A stretch of 64,000 bases of DNA, taken from positions 558,001 through 622,000 of the forward strand of contig NZ_CP038145.1 in the NCBI RefSeq assembly GCF_004519515.1, in the 5' to 3' direction. A model generated the notes under the pieces. That model searched no databases, was not told where the DNA came from, and saw only the letters and a list, made by a program, of their open reading frames with translations. A program made the translations under genes and the position numbers. Shown piece by piece: positions 8,970 through 16,651 of this stretch; the first letter of the stretch is position 1; every line of letters begins with the position of its first letter. The DNA is from Actinobacillus indolicus (GTDB taxonomy: Bacteria; Pseudomonadota; Gammaproteobacteria; Enterobacterales; Pasteurellaceae).

Positions 8970-9496
8970 AATTGTTCTTATCAAAGTATTATTTAATGCC
9001 CCAACACCCATTATATCGTGGCTTATATTATTTAAACAAAAGTAAAGGACTTATTCTGTCTGGAGTATTTTTATTGATTATAGCATTTCCAATTGGAAAT
9101 TATTTTTATCTTAATCAAAAAATAGATCAGCAACAAAAACAGCTCATTGAAGTTAAACAGATTATCGGGCATAAACAGCAACAATTAAAATTATTAAAAC
9201 AACGTTATCAACTTGCTCAAGATAAAAGTGAATTATTAACCCAAATAAATCAACAAATTCAGCAGATTTTAGATAAAAACAGCGTAGAAATTGAGAGTAT
9301 TCAATGGAATATGGAAGAAAGAAAAATCTATTTATTAATTAGCCAATCTACGCAAAAAGTACTTAATGCTATCGCTGATCTTAATCAATTAACAATAGTT
9401 AAATTTCAGGAAGTCCATTTAACTAAAAAAACAAAACAGAAATACATTCAACTCAATGCCACTTTACTTTTTCAAGCTGACACAGGAGAACAATAA
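8966..9496 (+). CDS. comC: ComC, PilO-like inner-membrane pilus alignment protein
   Basis: 176 residues with one membrane helix at about 31-50 (ILSGVFLLIIAFPIGNYF), a coiled coil rich in Q and K, then a C-terminal domain. Size and layout match PilO, the partner of PilN. Start overlaps the comB stop (ATGA) and its stop overlaps the comD start by one base, so the cistrons are tightly coupled. Sequence identity across species is low for this gene; the call rests on position and topology. Confidence 0.8.
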   Translation: MKLFLSKYYLMPQHPLYRGLYYLNKSKGLILSGVFLLIIAFPIGNYFYLNQKIDQQQKQLIEVKQIIGHKQQQLKLLKQRYQLAQDKSELLTQINQQIQQILDKNSVEIESIQWNMEERKIYLLISQSTQKVLNAIADLNQLTIVKFQEVHLTKKTKQKYIQLNATLLFQADTGEQ

Positions 9497-9882
9497 TGCG
9501 ATTATGCTTTTTCTATTTTATCTTTCTGAGCGCTGTCACTATGGCAGATCCCTTTTATGCGAAGGATACTAGCCAAGAACAGCCCCAAATTGCAAAAGAT
9601 CAAGATGAACTCACCGCTTGTACACCAATAGATAAGGTGAATGAAATTAATCTCGCCACAGATTTTGATAAATTACAGCTCATCGGCATCATTCAGATCG
9701 ACGATAAAATCCGAGCGATTTTTTTAGATGATAAAAAACAGCTTATTGATTTATATCCTAACGACTATTTAAGCCATTCCTTTATTCAAATTAAAGAGAT
9801 TGATTTTAAATCTGTCCGCTATATTCATTGGCAAAAAACAGAAAATTGCCAATCCCCTAAATTATTCACTTTAAAATTTTAG
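9496..9882 (+). CDS. comD: ComD, PilP-like pilus assembly protein
   Basis: 128 residues with a hydrophobic N-terminus (LCFFYFIFLSAVTMA) that reads as a signal peptide, but without an obvious lipobox cysteine, unlike classical PilP lipoproteins. The C-terminal half (LQLIGIIQIDDKIRAIFLDD) resembles the small beta-domain of PilP, which links the PilNO complex to the secretin. An uptake-sequence core lies inside the gene. It starts one base inside comC and ends 9 bases before comE. Confidence 0.78.
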   Translation: MRLCFFYFIFLSAVTMADPFYAKDTSQEQPQIAKDQDELTACTPIDKVNEINLATDFDKLQLIGIIQIDDKIRAIFLDDKKQLIDLYPNDYLSHSFIQIKEIDFKSVRYIHWQKTENCQSPKLFTLKF

Positions 9883-9891
9883 GAGTATCTT

Positions 9892-11184
9892 ATGCGTTAT
9901 TTATTCCTGCTATTCTTTGCTACCTTTCCTGTATTAGCAAACCAACAAATTTCGCTTTCTATAAAAAATTCCCCTACAGCAGAAATTATTGGTTATTTGG
10001 CTGAAGAAACAGGAAAAAACATTACGATTTCAGATGAGATTAAAGATACGAAAAACTTCAGAGTAGAAAAAAGCCATTTTGATGAAATCTTAAATAGTTT
10101 AGTTAAAACACACCAACTTCATTTAAAAAAGGAAAATAATATTTATTACCTTAGCCATAAAAAAGAAGAAGAAAATAAAAATATCGCTAATTTAACGAAG
10201 CCAATAGTGGAATCAGCTCCGTCTATACCACAGCCCCCTAAATTAATTACCAAAACGATCAAATTACATTATTCCAAAGCATCAGAAGTGATCGAATCTT
10301 TAACCAAAGGACAGGGAAATTTACTCTCTGAGAATGGCTATATTCACTTTGATGATCGCAGTAATAGCATTATCGTCAAAGACAGTGCTGCTTCCGTTAA
10401 AAATTTTACTCAACTTATTCAGAAACTGGATAAACCAACGGAACAAATTGCGATTGAAGCCCGAATTGTCACGATTAGTAGTGAACATTTACAACAACTT
10501 GGTGTACGTTGGGGCTTATTTTCTCCTAACGAAAATCACTATAAATTTGCAGGAAATTTAGAAGGAAATGGATTAACCACCAGTAACTTAAATGTCAATT
10601 TTCCCGTAACGCCGTCTGCTTCGATTGCCTTACAAATTGCATCAATCAATAGCCGTGTACTTGATTTAGAACTCACCGCATTGGAACGTGAAAATAATAT
10701 TGAAATTATTGCTAGCCCACGTTTACTGACAACGGACAAGAAGCCAGCAAGTATCAAACAAGGTACAGAGATTCCTTATGCCGTATATAGTAAGAAAGAA
10801 GAAATGACGGATATTGAATTTCGTGAAGCCGTTTTGGGGCTAGAAGTCACGCCACATATCTCTAAACAAAATCAGATTTTGTTAGATCTCGCTATCAGCC
10901 AAAACTCCCCCAATAACCAAATGAATAATACGATGGTGACGATTGATAAACAGGAAATTAATACACAAGTCCTAGCCAAACACGGTGAGACTATTGTGTT
11001 AGGCGGTATTTTTCAACACTTAATTTCCAAAGGCGAAGATAAAGTCCCTATTTTAGGCAGTATCCCTGTGATTAAAACCTTATTTAGCCAAAGCCAAGAT
11101 AAAATCTCTAAACGAGAATTAGTGATTTTTGTTACGCCTTACATTGTAAAATCTGAAAAAATAGAGACTGGAAAACTGAAATAA
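9892..11184 (+). CDS. comE: ComE, PilQ-type outer-membrane secretin for DNA uptake and type IV pili
   Basis: 430 residues: signal peptide 1-16 (ending FPVLA), an N-terminal STN/N0 domain to about 75, an N1 region with IKLHYSKASEVIESL and FDDRSNSIIV, then the secretin barrel domain from about 185 onward, with the tract VLGGIFQHLISKGEDKVPILGSIP typical of secretins. It forms the outer-membrane pore through which the pilus and incoming DNA pass. It closes the comA-E operon; comF, which follows comE in H. influenzae, is absent here and nusB follows after 78 bases. Confidence 0.93.
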   Translation: MRYLFLLFFATFPVLANQQISLSIKNSPTAEIIGYLAEETGKNITISDEIKDTKNFRVEKSHFDEILNSLVKTHQLHLKKENNIYYLSHKKEEENKNIANLTKPIVESAPSIPQPPKLITKTIKLHYSKASEVIESLTKGQGNLLSENGYIHFDDRSNSIIVKDSAASVKNFTQLIQKLDKPTEQIAIEARIVTISSEHLQQLGVRWGLFSPNENHYKFAGNLEGNGLTTSNLNVNFPVTPSASIALQIASINSRVLDLELTALERENNIEIIASPRLLTTDKKPASIKQGTEIPYAVYSKKEEMTDIEFREAVLGLEVTPHISKQNQILLDLAISQNSPNNQMNNTMVTIDKQEINTQVLAKHGETIVLGGIFQHLISKGEDKVPILGSIPVIKTLFSQSQDKISKRELVIFVTPYIVKSEKIETGKLK

Positions 11185-11262
11185 CTTCACCTTTATTTTG
11201 CGGGAAAAGGCTACAATGTGTTAGAATTGCCGACTATTTTTATTTCGATAAATTGAGGTTTT

Positions 11263-11676
11263 ATGAAAGTTTCTCCCCGTCGTCGTGCGAGAGAATGTGC
11301 GGTGCAAGCACTTTATTCTTGGTACATTTCGCAAAATAGTATTGAACAAGTTGAATTAGCCTTTGTGACCGATCAAGATATGCAAGGCGTAGATATGCCT
11401 TATTTCCGTAAATTGTTACGCGGTACAGTAGAAAATATAGATGTTATTGATGATATTCTTCGTCCATATTTAGATCGTGCAGATAATGAATTAGACCCGA
11501 TTGAACGTACTATCTTACGTTTAGCAGGTTACGAGCTAAAATTTGAATTAGATGTGCCTTACAAAGTGGCCATTAATGAAGCGATTGAAGTGGCAAAAGT
11601 ATTCGGTTCTGACGATAGCCACAAATATGTCAATGGCGTTTTAGATAAATTAGCCCCTGTGTTAAACCGCAAATAA
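11263..11676 (+). CDS. nusB: NusB, transcription antitermination factor
   Basis: 137 residues, usual length. The N-terminus SPRRRARECAVQALYSW is the arginine-rich RNA-binding start of NusB, and the C-terminal tract DVPYKVAINEAIEVAKVFGSD is diagnostic. With NusE (S10) it binds boxA in rRNA leaders to prevent early termination. It starts the nusB-thiL-pgpA group, an order also seen in enteric bacteria (nusB-thiL-pgpA). Confidence 0.96.
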   Translation: MKVSPRRRARECAVQALYSWYISQNSIEQVELAFVTDQDMQGVDMPYFRKLLRGTVENIDVIDDILRPYLDRADNELDPIERTILRLAGYELKFELDVPYKVAINEAIEVAKVFGSDDSHKYVNGVLDKLAPVLNRK

Positions 11677-11684
11677 GGATTGCA

Positions 11685-12653
11685 ATGGGCGAGTTTGATT
11701 TGATAAAGCACTATTTTAGCCGTGACAAGCGGTTAGATCACCAAGATATTTTACTTTCCGTGGGCGATGATTGTGCGGTAACAGAAATTCCAACGGATCA
11801 TCAACTCGCCATTACCACGGATACCTTAGTGCTTGGTACGCATTTTCTTCCTACGATTTCCCCTGCTGATTTAGCTTATAAATCCGTTGCGGTTAATCTG
11901 AGCGATCTCGCAGCAATGGGGGCAAAACCCGCTTGGGTTTCCTTAGCATTAACCTTATCCGACGTTGATCATCAATGGCTTGATAGCTTTAGCCAATCGC
12001 TTTTTGCTATTTTAGCCGAGCATCAAACCGCTTTAATCGGCGGTGATACCACCAAAGGTCACTTGGCGATCACCTTGACTGCACAAGGATTTCTGCCTAA
12101 AGGCAAAGGGTTATTCCGCCATAAAGCACAAGTGGGTGATCTTATCTATGTTTCAGGGCATTTAGGCGATAGCTCGGCAGGGTTAGCTCTGTTACTCAAT
12201 CCGCCAGCCGCATTGACCGACGCTCAACACTATTTAATCCAACGCCATTTACGCCCAACACCTAGAGTGACATTAGGACAATGTTTGCTCAACTACGTAC
12301 AATGTGCGATTGATATTTCCGATGGATTGTTAGCAGATTTAGGGCATATTTTAGAGCGAAGTGGTTGCGGAGCGGAAATTAATGTGGATAAGTTACCGCT
12401 TTCAACACCACTATTACAGACTTATTCACAAGAGCAGGCAGAACAATTTGCTTTAACGGGAGGGGAAGACTATGAACTCTGCTTTACCATATCAGAAGAA
12501 AACCGTTCTGCAATGGAGCAAGCCGTTGCAGATTTAGGCATTTCTTGCCATTGTATCGGTAAAATCACCGAAACAAGCGGTCGTTTAACCTTACTAAAAC
12601 ACGGCACTGTTTATCCACAGCCTAATCAAGTTGGCTTTGATCATTTTAATTAA
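11685..12653 (+). CDS. thiL: ThiL, thiamine-monophosphate kinase
   Basis: 322 residues. Family motifs are GEFDLI at the start, SVGDDCAV near residue 27, the ITTDTLVLGTHF metal/ATP region, SVAVNLSDLAAMGAKP, and GGEDYELCFT. It phosphorylates thiamine monophosphate to the pyrophosphate cofactor in the cytoplasm. It lies 8 bases after nusB and 2 bases before pgpA, so the three are very likely one transcript. An uptake-sequence core occurs near 11729. Confidence 0.96.
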   Translation: MGEFDLIKHYFSRDKRLDHQDILLSVGDDCAVTEIPTDHQLAITTDTLVLGTHFLPTISPADLAYKSVAVNLSDLAAMGAKPAWVSLALTLSDVDHQWLDSFSQSLFAILAEHQTALIGGDTTKGHLAITLTAQGFLPKGKGLFRHKAQVGDLIYVSGHLGDSSAGLALLLNPPAALTDAQHYLIQRHLRPTPRVTLGQCLLNYVQCAIDISDGLLADLGHILERSGCGAEINVDKLPLSTPLLQTYSQEQAEQFALTGGEDYELCFTISEENRSAMEQAVADLGISCHCIGKITETSGRLTLLKHGTVYPQPNQVGFDHFN

Positions 12654-12655
12654 TA

Positions 12656-13126
12656 ATGAAGATAAATTTAAAAAATCCTATTCATTTTCTCGCATTCGGC
12701 TTTGGTTCAGGGCTAATCAAACCTGCCCCTGGCACTTGGGGAACTTTGGCTGGTTTAGGGGTAGCGATCTTATTGTGGCACATCACAGAAAGCACGCTCT
12801 TTTTTGTATTACTGAGCTTGATCGCTTTTGTTGCTGGGTGCTATATCTGTGACAAAACCAGTCACAATCTTGGCGTACACGATGATGGGCGGATCGTCTG
12901 GGACGAAATTGTTGCAGTGTTTGTGATCTTCTGTTTTCTGCCTGAACACAACTGGCTCTATTATCTGCTGACCTTCGTCACTTTCCGCTTGTTTGATATT
13001 CTCAAACCCTACCCTATCCGCTATTTTGATGAACATCTGCAAGGCGGACTAGGCATTATGTTTGATGATATTTTAGCGGCACTCTATTCGATTATTTCTC
13101 TCTATTTGATCTCTTGGTACATTTAA
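12656..13126 (+). CDS. pgpA: PgpA, phosphatidylglycerophosphatase A
   Basis: 156 residues. Diagnostic stretches are FGSGLIKPAPGTWGTLAG near the start, HDDGRIVWDEIVAV, and the FRLFDILKPYPI tract, along with several hydrophobic helices. It removes the phosphate from phosphatidylglycerophosphate to give phosphatidylglycerol in the inner membrane. It directly follows thiL and precedes the exporter gene by one base. Confidence 0.95.
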   Translation: MKINLKNPIHFLAFGFGSGLIKPAPGTWGTLAGLGVAILLWHITESTLFFVLLSLIAFVAGCYICDKTSHNLGVHDDGRIVWDEIVAVFVIFCFLPEHNWLYYLLTFVTFRLFDILKPYPIRYFDEHLQGGLGIMFDDILAALYSIISLYLISWYI

Positions 13127-13127
13127 A

Positions 13128-13748
13128 ATGTGGGCAATTTTTTTCGTACAATTACTAGGCTTAATTAGCCCTGGCCCTGATTTTTTCTATGTCAGCCGTA
13201 AAGCAATGGCAGACACTCGCCGAAATGCGATTTTAGGGGCTATCGGTATTTCTATTGGCGTTGCATTTTGGGCATTACTCACTTTGTTTGGCTTGGCATT
13301 TCTCAATAAACATTTCCCTTCATTTCAATTTGTGCTGATGATTTGTGGTGGAAGCTATCTTGCTTATAGTGGCATTCAAATGGTGCAAATCACGAAAAAT
13401 GCAGAAATTGGCTCGGCAACATCAACATCACAAGCGACTTCTGCCGTTAAAGAAATTCTAAAAGGGTTAATGATTAACCTTGCCAACCCTAAAATTGTGG
13501 TGTTTTTCAGTAGTGTTTTAGCTGGTTACGTTGCCAATCTCTCGACATTAACGGACTTACTTGCGGTACTTGCCATTTTGGTGGGTAGTGCAGTAGTTTA
13601 TTTCTGGCTTGTCGCTTTGCTATTTTCTCGACCTGCTATCCGTCATTTTTATGCCAAATATAACCGCTATCTAGATAATTTTGCTGGGGCTGTATTTATC
13701 TTATTTGGTGGGAAACTCGTTTATGAAGGAATCAGTGCATTGATCTAA
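13128..13748 (+). CDS. LysE/RhtB-family amino-acid exporter
   Basis: 206 residues with about six membrane segments. The N-terminus GLISPGPDFFYVSRKAMADTRR is the LysE/RhtB signature, and the GGSYLAYSGIQM segment in the third helix is typical. Members export homoserine, threonine, leucine or similar amino acids; which one cannot be read here. It starts one base after pgpA and probably belongs to the same transcript. Its last four bases overlap the end of the convergent treR. Confidence 0.87.
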   Translation: MWAIFFVQLLGLISPGPDFFYVSRKAMADTRRNAILGAIGISIGVAFWALLTLFGLAFLNKHFPSFQFVLMICGGSYLAYSGIQMVQITKNAEIGSATSTSQATSAVKEILKGLMINLANPKIVVFFSSVLAGYVANLSTLTDLLAVLAILVGSAVVYFWLVALLFSRPAIRHFYAKYNRYLDNFAGAVFILFGGKLVYEGISALI

Positions 13749-14683
13749 AGTTGCCCGAATGTCACTCTGATCTGCTCTATATTCTTATTGCCATCTAGCT
13801 GTTGCAATAAAAGCGCAACAGCTCCTTTCCCCGCTTGGGGATAGCCAAAATCTAAACTCATGAGTTTTGGCACAACAAATTGTAACATTTCGTTTTTACC
13901 AATACATGCAAGCGGTCGGATTTGCCCAATTTCTTGCATATATTTCAAAGCACCAACAGCTAAGCTACTACTTGCACACAATAAAGCAGATATTGGTTTT
14001 TCAAAAAGAAATCCGACATTTTGATAACCACTTTCAGCACCTAGCTCTACTTTTATCAGATTAGGGCTAAGCTCATATTTTTGGCAAAAATTTAAATAAC
14101 TCTGGTTACGTAGTTTACCTGTCGTTTCATCGCTATCTTTCACCCCTAAATAGGCAATTTCACGATGTCCTTGCATATAAAGCTTGAACATTAATGCTTC
14201 AACCGCTTTTTCATCATCATAAACGACGGAAGATATTTCAGGATAACTTCGAGCGATAGTGACTAAAGAGCCTTTCCAGGATTTAAGAATATCAAGGTTT
14301 AATTGAGAAAAGCCAAAAAGAATAATGCCATCGACTTGACGTTGTTTAAACAATTGAAAATGTTTAAGTACTAACTCTGGCTGAAACTGACTTTCGACAA
14401 TGAGAGGTGTAATTCCCTTTTGATAAAGCTCATGCAAAATAGCACTCAATGTTTGGGATTCTGCAACGGAATTTAGACGCGTAACAATGACACCAACAAC
14501 AGGATCTGTAGCTCCTCTCATTGCTCTTGCGATACGATTAGGTTCAAAGCCAACTTTATGAATGATCTCTTGAATTCGTTGGCGAGTTTCTTCTGAAACA
14601 TTAGGATCGCCATTTAACACTCTAGAAACTGTAGATTTCCCTACATTAGCAAGTAAAGCGATGTCTTTAATCGTATATTTCAT
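13745..14683 (-). CDS. treR: TreR, trehalose operon repressor (LacI family)
   Basis: 312 residues. The helix-turn-helix (YTIKDIALLANVGKSTVSRVLN) is at 3-24 and the hinge region ARAMRG follows. The sensor domain closely follows E. coli TreR: VGVIVTRLNSVAES, DGIILFGFSQ, SSVVYDDE, HREIAYLGVKDSDETTGK. In E. coli TreR senses trehalose 6-phosphate and represses treBC. Its start codon overlaps the stop of the preceding chalcone-isomerase-like gene (TAATG), so translation is coupled. The likely target, treB, is about 35 kb away in this window. Confidence 0.9.
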   Translation of the reverse strand: MKYTIKDIALLANVGKSTVSRVLNGDPNVSEETRQRIQEIIHKVGFEPNRIARAMRGATDPVVGVIVTRLNSVAESQTLSAILHELYQKGITPLIVESQFQPELVLKHFQLFKQRQVDGIILFGFSQLNLDILKSWKGSLVTIARSYPEISSVVYDDEKAVEALMFKLYMQGHREIAYLGVKDSDETTGKLRNQSYLNFCQKYELSPNLIKVELGAESGYQNVGFLFEKPISALLCASSSLAVGALKYMQEIGQIRPLACIGKNEMLQFVVPKLMSLDFGYPQAGKGAVALLLQQLDGNKNIEQIRVTFGQL

Positions 14684-15486
14684 TAAATTGTTGGCTTTGG
14701 ATTATCTGGAATAGGATCACTCGCAGGAATAATTTCAATTTCTGAGTCATCACTCTTTTCATTTAATGGAGATACTTTATTTTCTTCTTTCATCTCAGTC
14801 TCTTCAGTTTTATTATTTTCTTGTTTTGGAGAAACTGCCTCTGATGTATTAACATCATTCTGTACTGAAGGCGGTTTACTGCTTATAGTTTCATTATTCA
14901 ACTGAGTTGGCTCTTTTGATACATCTTTTTGCTCTACATTTTGAAGAGATTCTTGCTCTTCATGGCTATTTACTACTTGTGGCATATTTGCTACAAATGT
15001 TTTCTCTTGCTCTTTTTTCTGAATTAACTTACGACCTATTTCTACACGAGGATCTAGCCAAACTGCAACCACGGCATCACTAAATTCTTTATTAAACTCC
15101 TCAGGAATTATTGTGTCATTTAGCACAAAATATCCCTTATCTTCCAAAGCGATATAACTTAGTACATCATCTTTTTTAATGTTCGGTAAAATCTTACGTA
15201 AACGATCTACAACGTCGTCCTGATCTTTAAGTGTTATCCCCAAATTTGACCACGAACGCGCAAGAGATATAGCAAAATCTCGCCCATCCACTGGTTTTGC
15301 ATATTTCAATGTCAGCATTAAAGGGCGTGTACTTTCTACATAATCACCTGTTTCTGAAAATAATGAAATATTATAAATTTTGAATGGTCCCCAAACATAA
15401 TCTACATCATTAATTTTCTGCCAATTTGCTTGAGCAATTTGGCTAAAAATAAGAGAACAAAGAGAGATAAAAATAAAACGACGCAT
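14683..15486 (-). CDS. Exported chalcone-isomerase-like protein with an acidic low-complexity tail
   Basis: 267 residues. A signal peptide covers 1-20 (cleavage after AQA). Residues 21 to about 150 (VDYVWGPFKIYNISLFSETGDY and later tracts) resemble the bacterial chalcone isomerase-like domain, whose function in bacteria is not established. From about 165 on the sequence is rich in E, N, S, K and P without clear structure. It probably acts in the periplasm. It is upstream of and translationally coupled to treR, which may reflect chance operon assembly or a link to sugar use. No catalytic role is claimed. Confidence 0.65.
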   Translation of the reverse strand: MRRFIFISLCSLIFSQIAQANWQKINDVDYVWGPFKIYNISLFSETGDYVESTRPLMLTLKYAKPVDGRDFAISLARSWSNLGITLKDQDDVVDRLRKILPNIKKDDVLSYIALEDKGYFVLNDTIIPEEFNKEFSDAVVAVWLDPRVEIGRKLIQKKEQEKTFVANMPQVVNSHEEQESLQNVEQKDVSKEPTQLNNETISSKPPSVQNDVNTSEAVSPKQENNKTEETEMKEENKVSPLNEKSDDSEIEIIPASDPIPDNPKPTI

Positions 15487-15664
15487 AATACTGTGATGTC
15501 AAATAGCTGAAATTGATCGCATTATACCGCGAAATGGCAAAATTTAGCATGAAGATTTTATAGGAAAATTTTGTGATCCACTTCAAATTTTAAAGATTTT
15601 GTCTGCGCTAAGAAAAGGAAAGGTGATACTATGGTTCCAATTATTCACAACATAGGAGTCAATT

Positions 15665-15877
15665 ATGTTCCCAGAATACAGAGACTTAATCACTAAGCTC
15701 AAAACCGAAGATGCTCATTTTGCCCGCCTTTTTGATAAACATAATGAACTAGATCAGCGAATTAAAAACATGGAAGCTAATATTGAACTCGCAACACATA
15801 CAGAAGTTGAGATTCTCAAGAAAGAAAAACTTCATATCAAAGATGAGCTTTATTCTATCTTAAAAAGTAAAGGATAA
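15665..15877 (+). CDS. Small DUF465 (YdcH-like) helical protein
   Basis: 70 residues, almost wholly helical. The pattern FPEYRDLITKLKTEDAHFARLFDKHNELDQRIKNME near the start and the LKKEKLHIKDELYSIL end are typical of the DUF465/YdcH family. Its role is unknown; the fold is a short helical hairpin or coiled coil. It is a monocistronic gene with GGAG upstream (near 15654) and its own strong terminator. Confidence 0.82.
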   Translation: MFPEYRDLITKLKTEDAHFARLFDKHNELDQRIKNMEANIELATHTEVEILKKEKLHIKDELYSILKSKG

Positions 15878-15890
15878 ATTGCCATAAAGC

Positions 15891-15926
15891 AAAAGCGGAT
15901 TAAGTATGATAACTTAATCCGCTTTT
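15891..15926. terminator. Strong hairpin shared by the DUF465 gene and the OmpA-like lipoprotein gene
   Basis: A 15-bp perfect stem (AAAAGCGGATTAAGT and its complement) with a six-base loop and A/T runs at both ends lies between the converging genes. Confidence 0.85.
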
Positions 15927-15940
15927 TAATATAGAAAAGA

Positions 15941-16441
15941 TTATTCTGCTTTAATCACTACACGACGGTTAGGTTTTAAGCAGTCTTTTAATGCTTGACC
16001 AGTTACACCTTTACATGCTTTAACTTGGTTTGCTTCACCACGGCCAACAGCTTTAATGTTCGCTTTTACGCCTTGAGCTTGTAAATAAGCTTTAGCTGTA
16101 TTAGCACGAGCTTGTGAAAGTTTTAAGTTATAAGCATCTGAACCTAAATAGTCAGTATAACCTGTTACAGTTACACGATTTGCACCTGAACTATTAATTT
16201 CTTTTGCAATACCGTCAAGCGTAGATTTACCTTGCGCTGTTAAGTTTGACTTATCAAAATCAAATAAGAAGTCGCCACTTAATACATACTCTTTAGCTGG
16301 TGCAGGAGTTGCTTTTGCTACAGGAGCAGGAACTACTGCAGGAGCTTGCATATCACGGTTAATACTTGATGCAGAAAAACAGCCAGCAAGAAGTAAAGTT
16401 ACCGTTGAAACAGCCGCTAATTTTGTGACATTTTTAATCAT
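15941..16441 (-). CDS. OmpA-family peptidoglycan-associated lipoprotein
   Basis: 166 residues. A lipoprotein signal ends in LLAG-C21. Residues 22-50 are an Ala/Pro-rich linker; residues 55-166 form an OmpA/Pal-like peptidoglycan-binding domain (FLFDFDKSNLTAQG, VTGYTDYLGSDAYNLKLSQARA, GRGEANQVKAC, PNRRVVI). Two cysteines near the end resemble the disulfide pair of OmpA C-termini. It should anchor the outer membrane to peptidoglycan. It lacks the Tol-Pal context, so it is not Pal itself. It has its own promoter region (16442-16560). Confidence 0.88.
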   Translation of the reverse strand: MIKNVTKLAAVSTVTLLLAGCFSASSINRDMQAPAVVPAPVAKATPAPAKEYVLSGDFLFDFDKSNLTAQGKSTLDGIAKEINSSGANRVTVTGYTDYLGSDAYNLKLSQARANTAKAYLQAQGVKANIKAVGRGEANQVKACKGVTGQALKDCLKPNRRVVIKAE

Positions 16442-16606
16442 TATAATTTCCTTAAAAAATAATAAAACGGTTAAAAGATAAAACCAGTTACTATACTAAA
16501 TTTTTCTGCTCAAAAAGACAAGATAAAAGGCGTTTTATTAAACAAAATAAAAAAATGTTTTAGTTAAAAGTTGCAAAAAATCCGCCAAATCTCACCGCTT
16601 GTACGC

Positions 16607-16641
16607 TATAATAGCCATATTTACTGTATAAAATCACATAA
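16607..16641 (+). promoter_or_regulatory. uvrD promoter with LexA-like box
   Basis: A perfect -10 (TATAAT, 16607-16612) is followed by TACTGTATAAAATCACATAA at 16622-16641. This matches the gamma-proteobacterial SOS box (TACTGT-N8-ACAGTA) in the whole left half and ACA of the right half; the final G is A. The box covers the expected transcription start, the place where LexA would block. E. coli uvrD is a LexA target, which supports the call. Confidence 0.55.
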
Positions 16642-16651
16642 AGAGGCGGAG

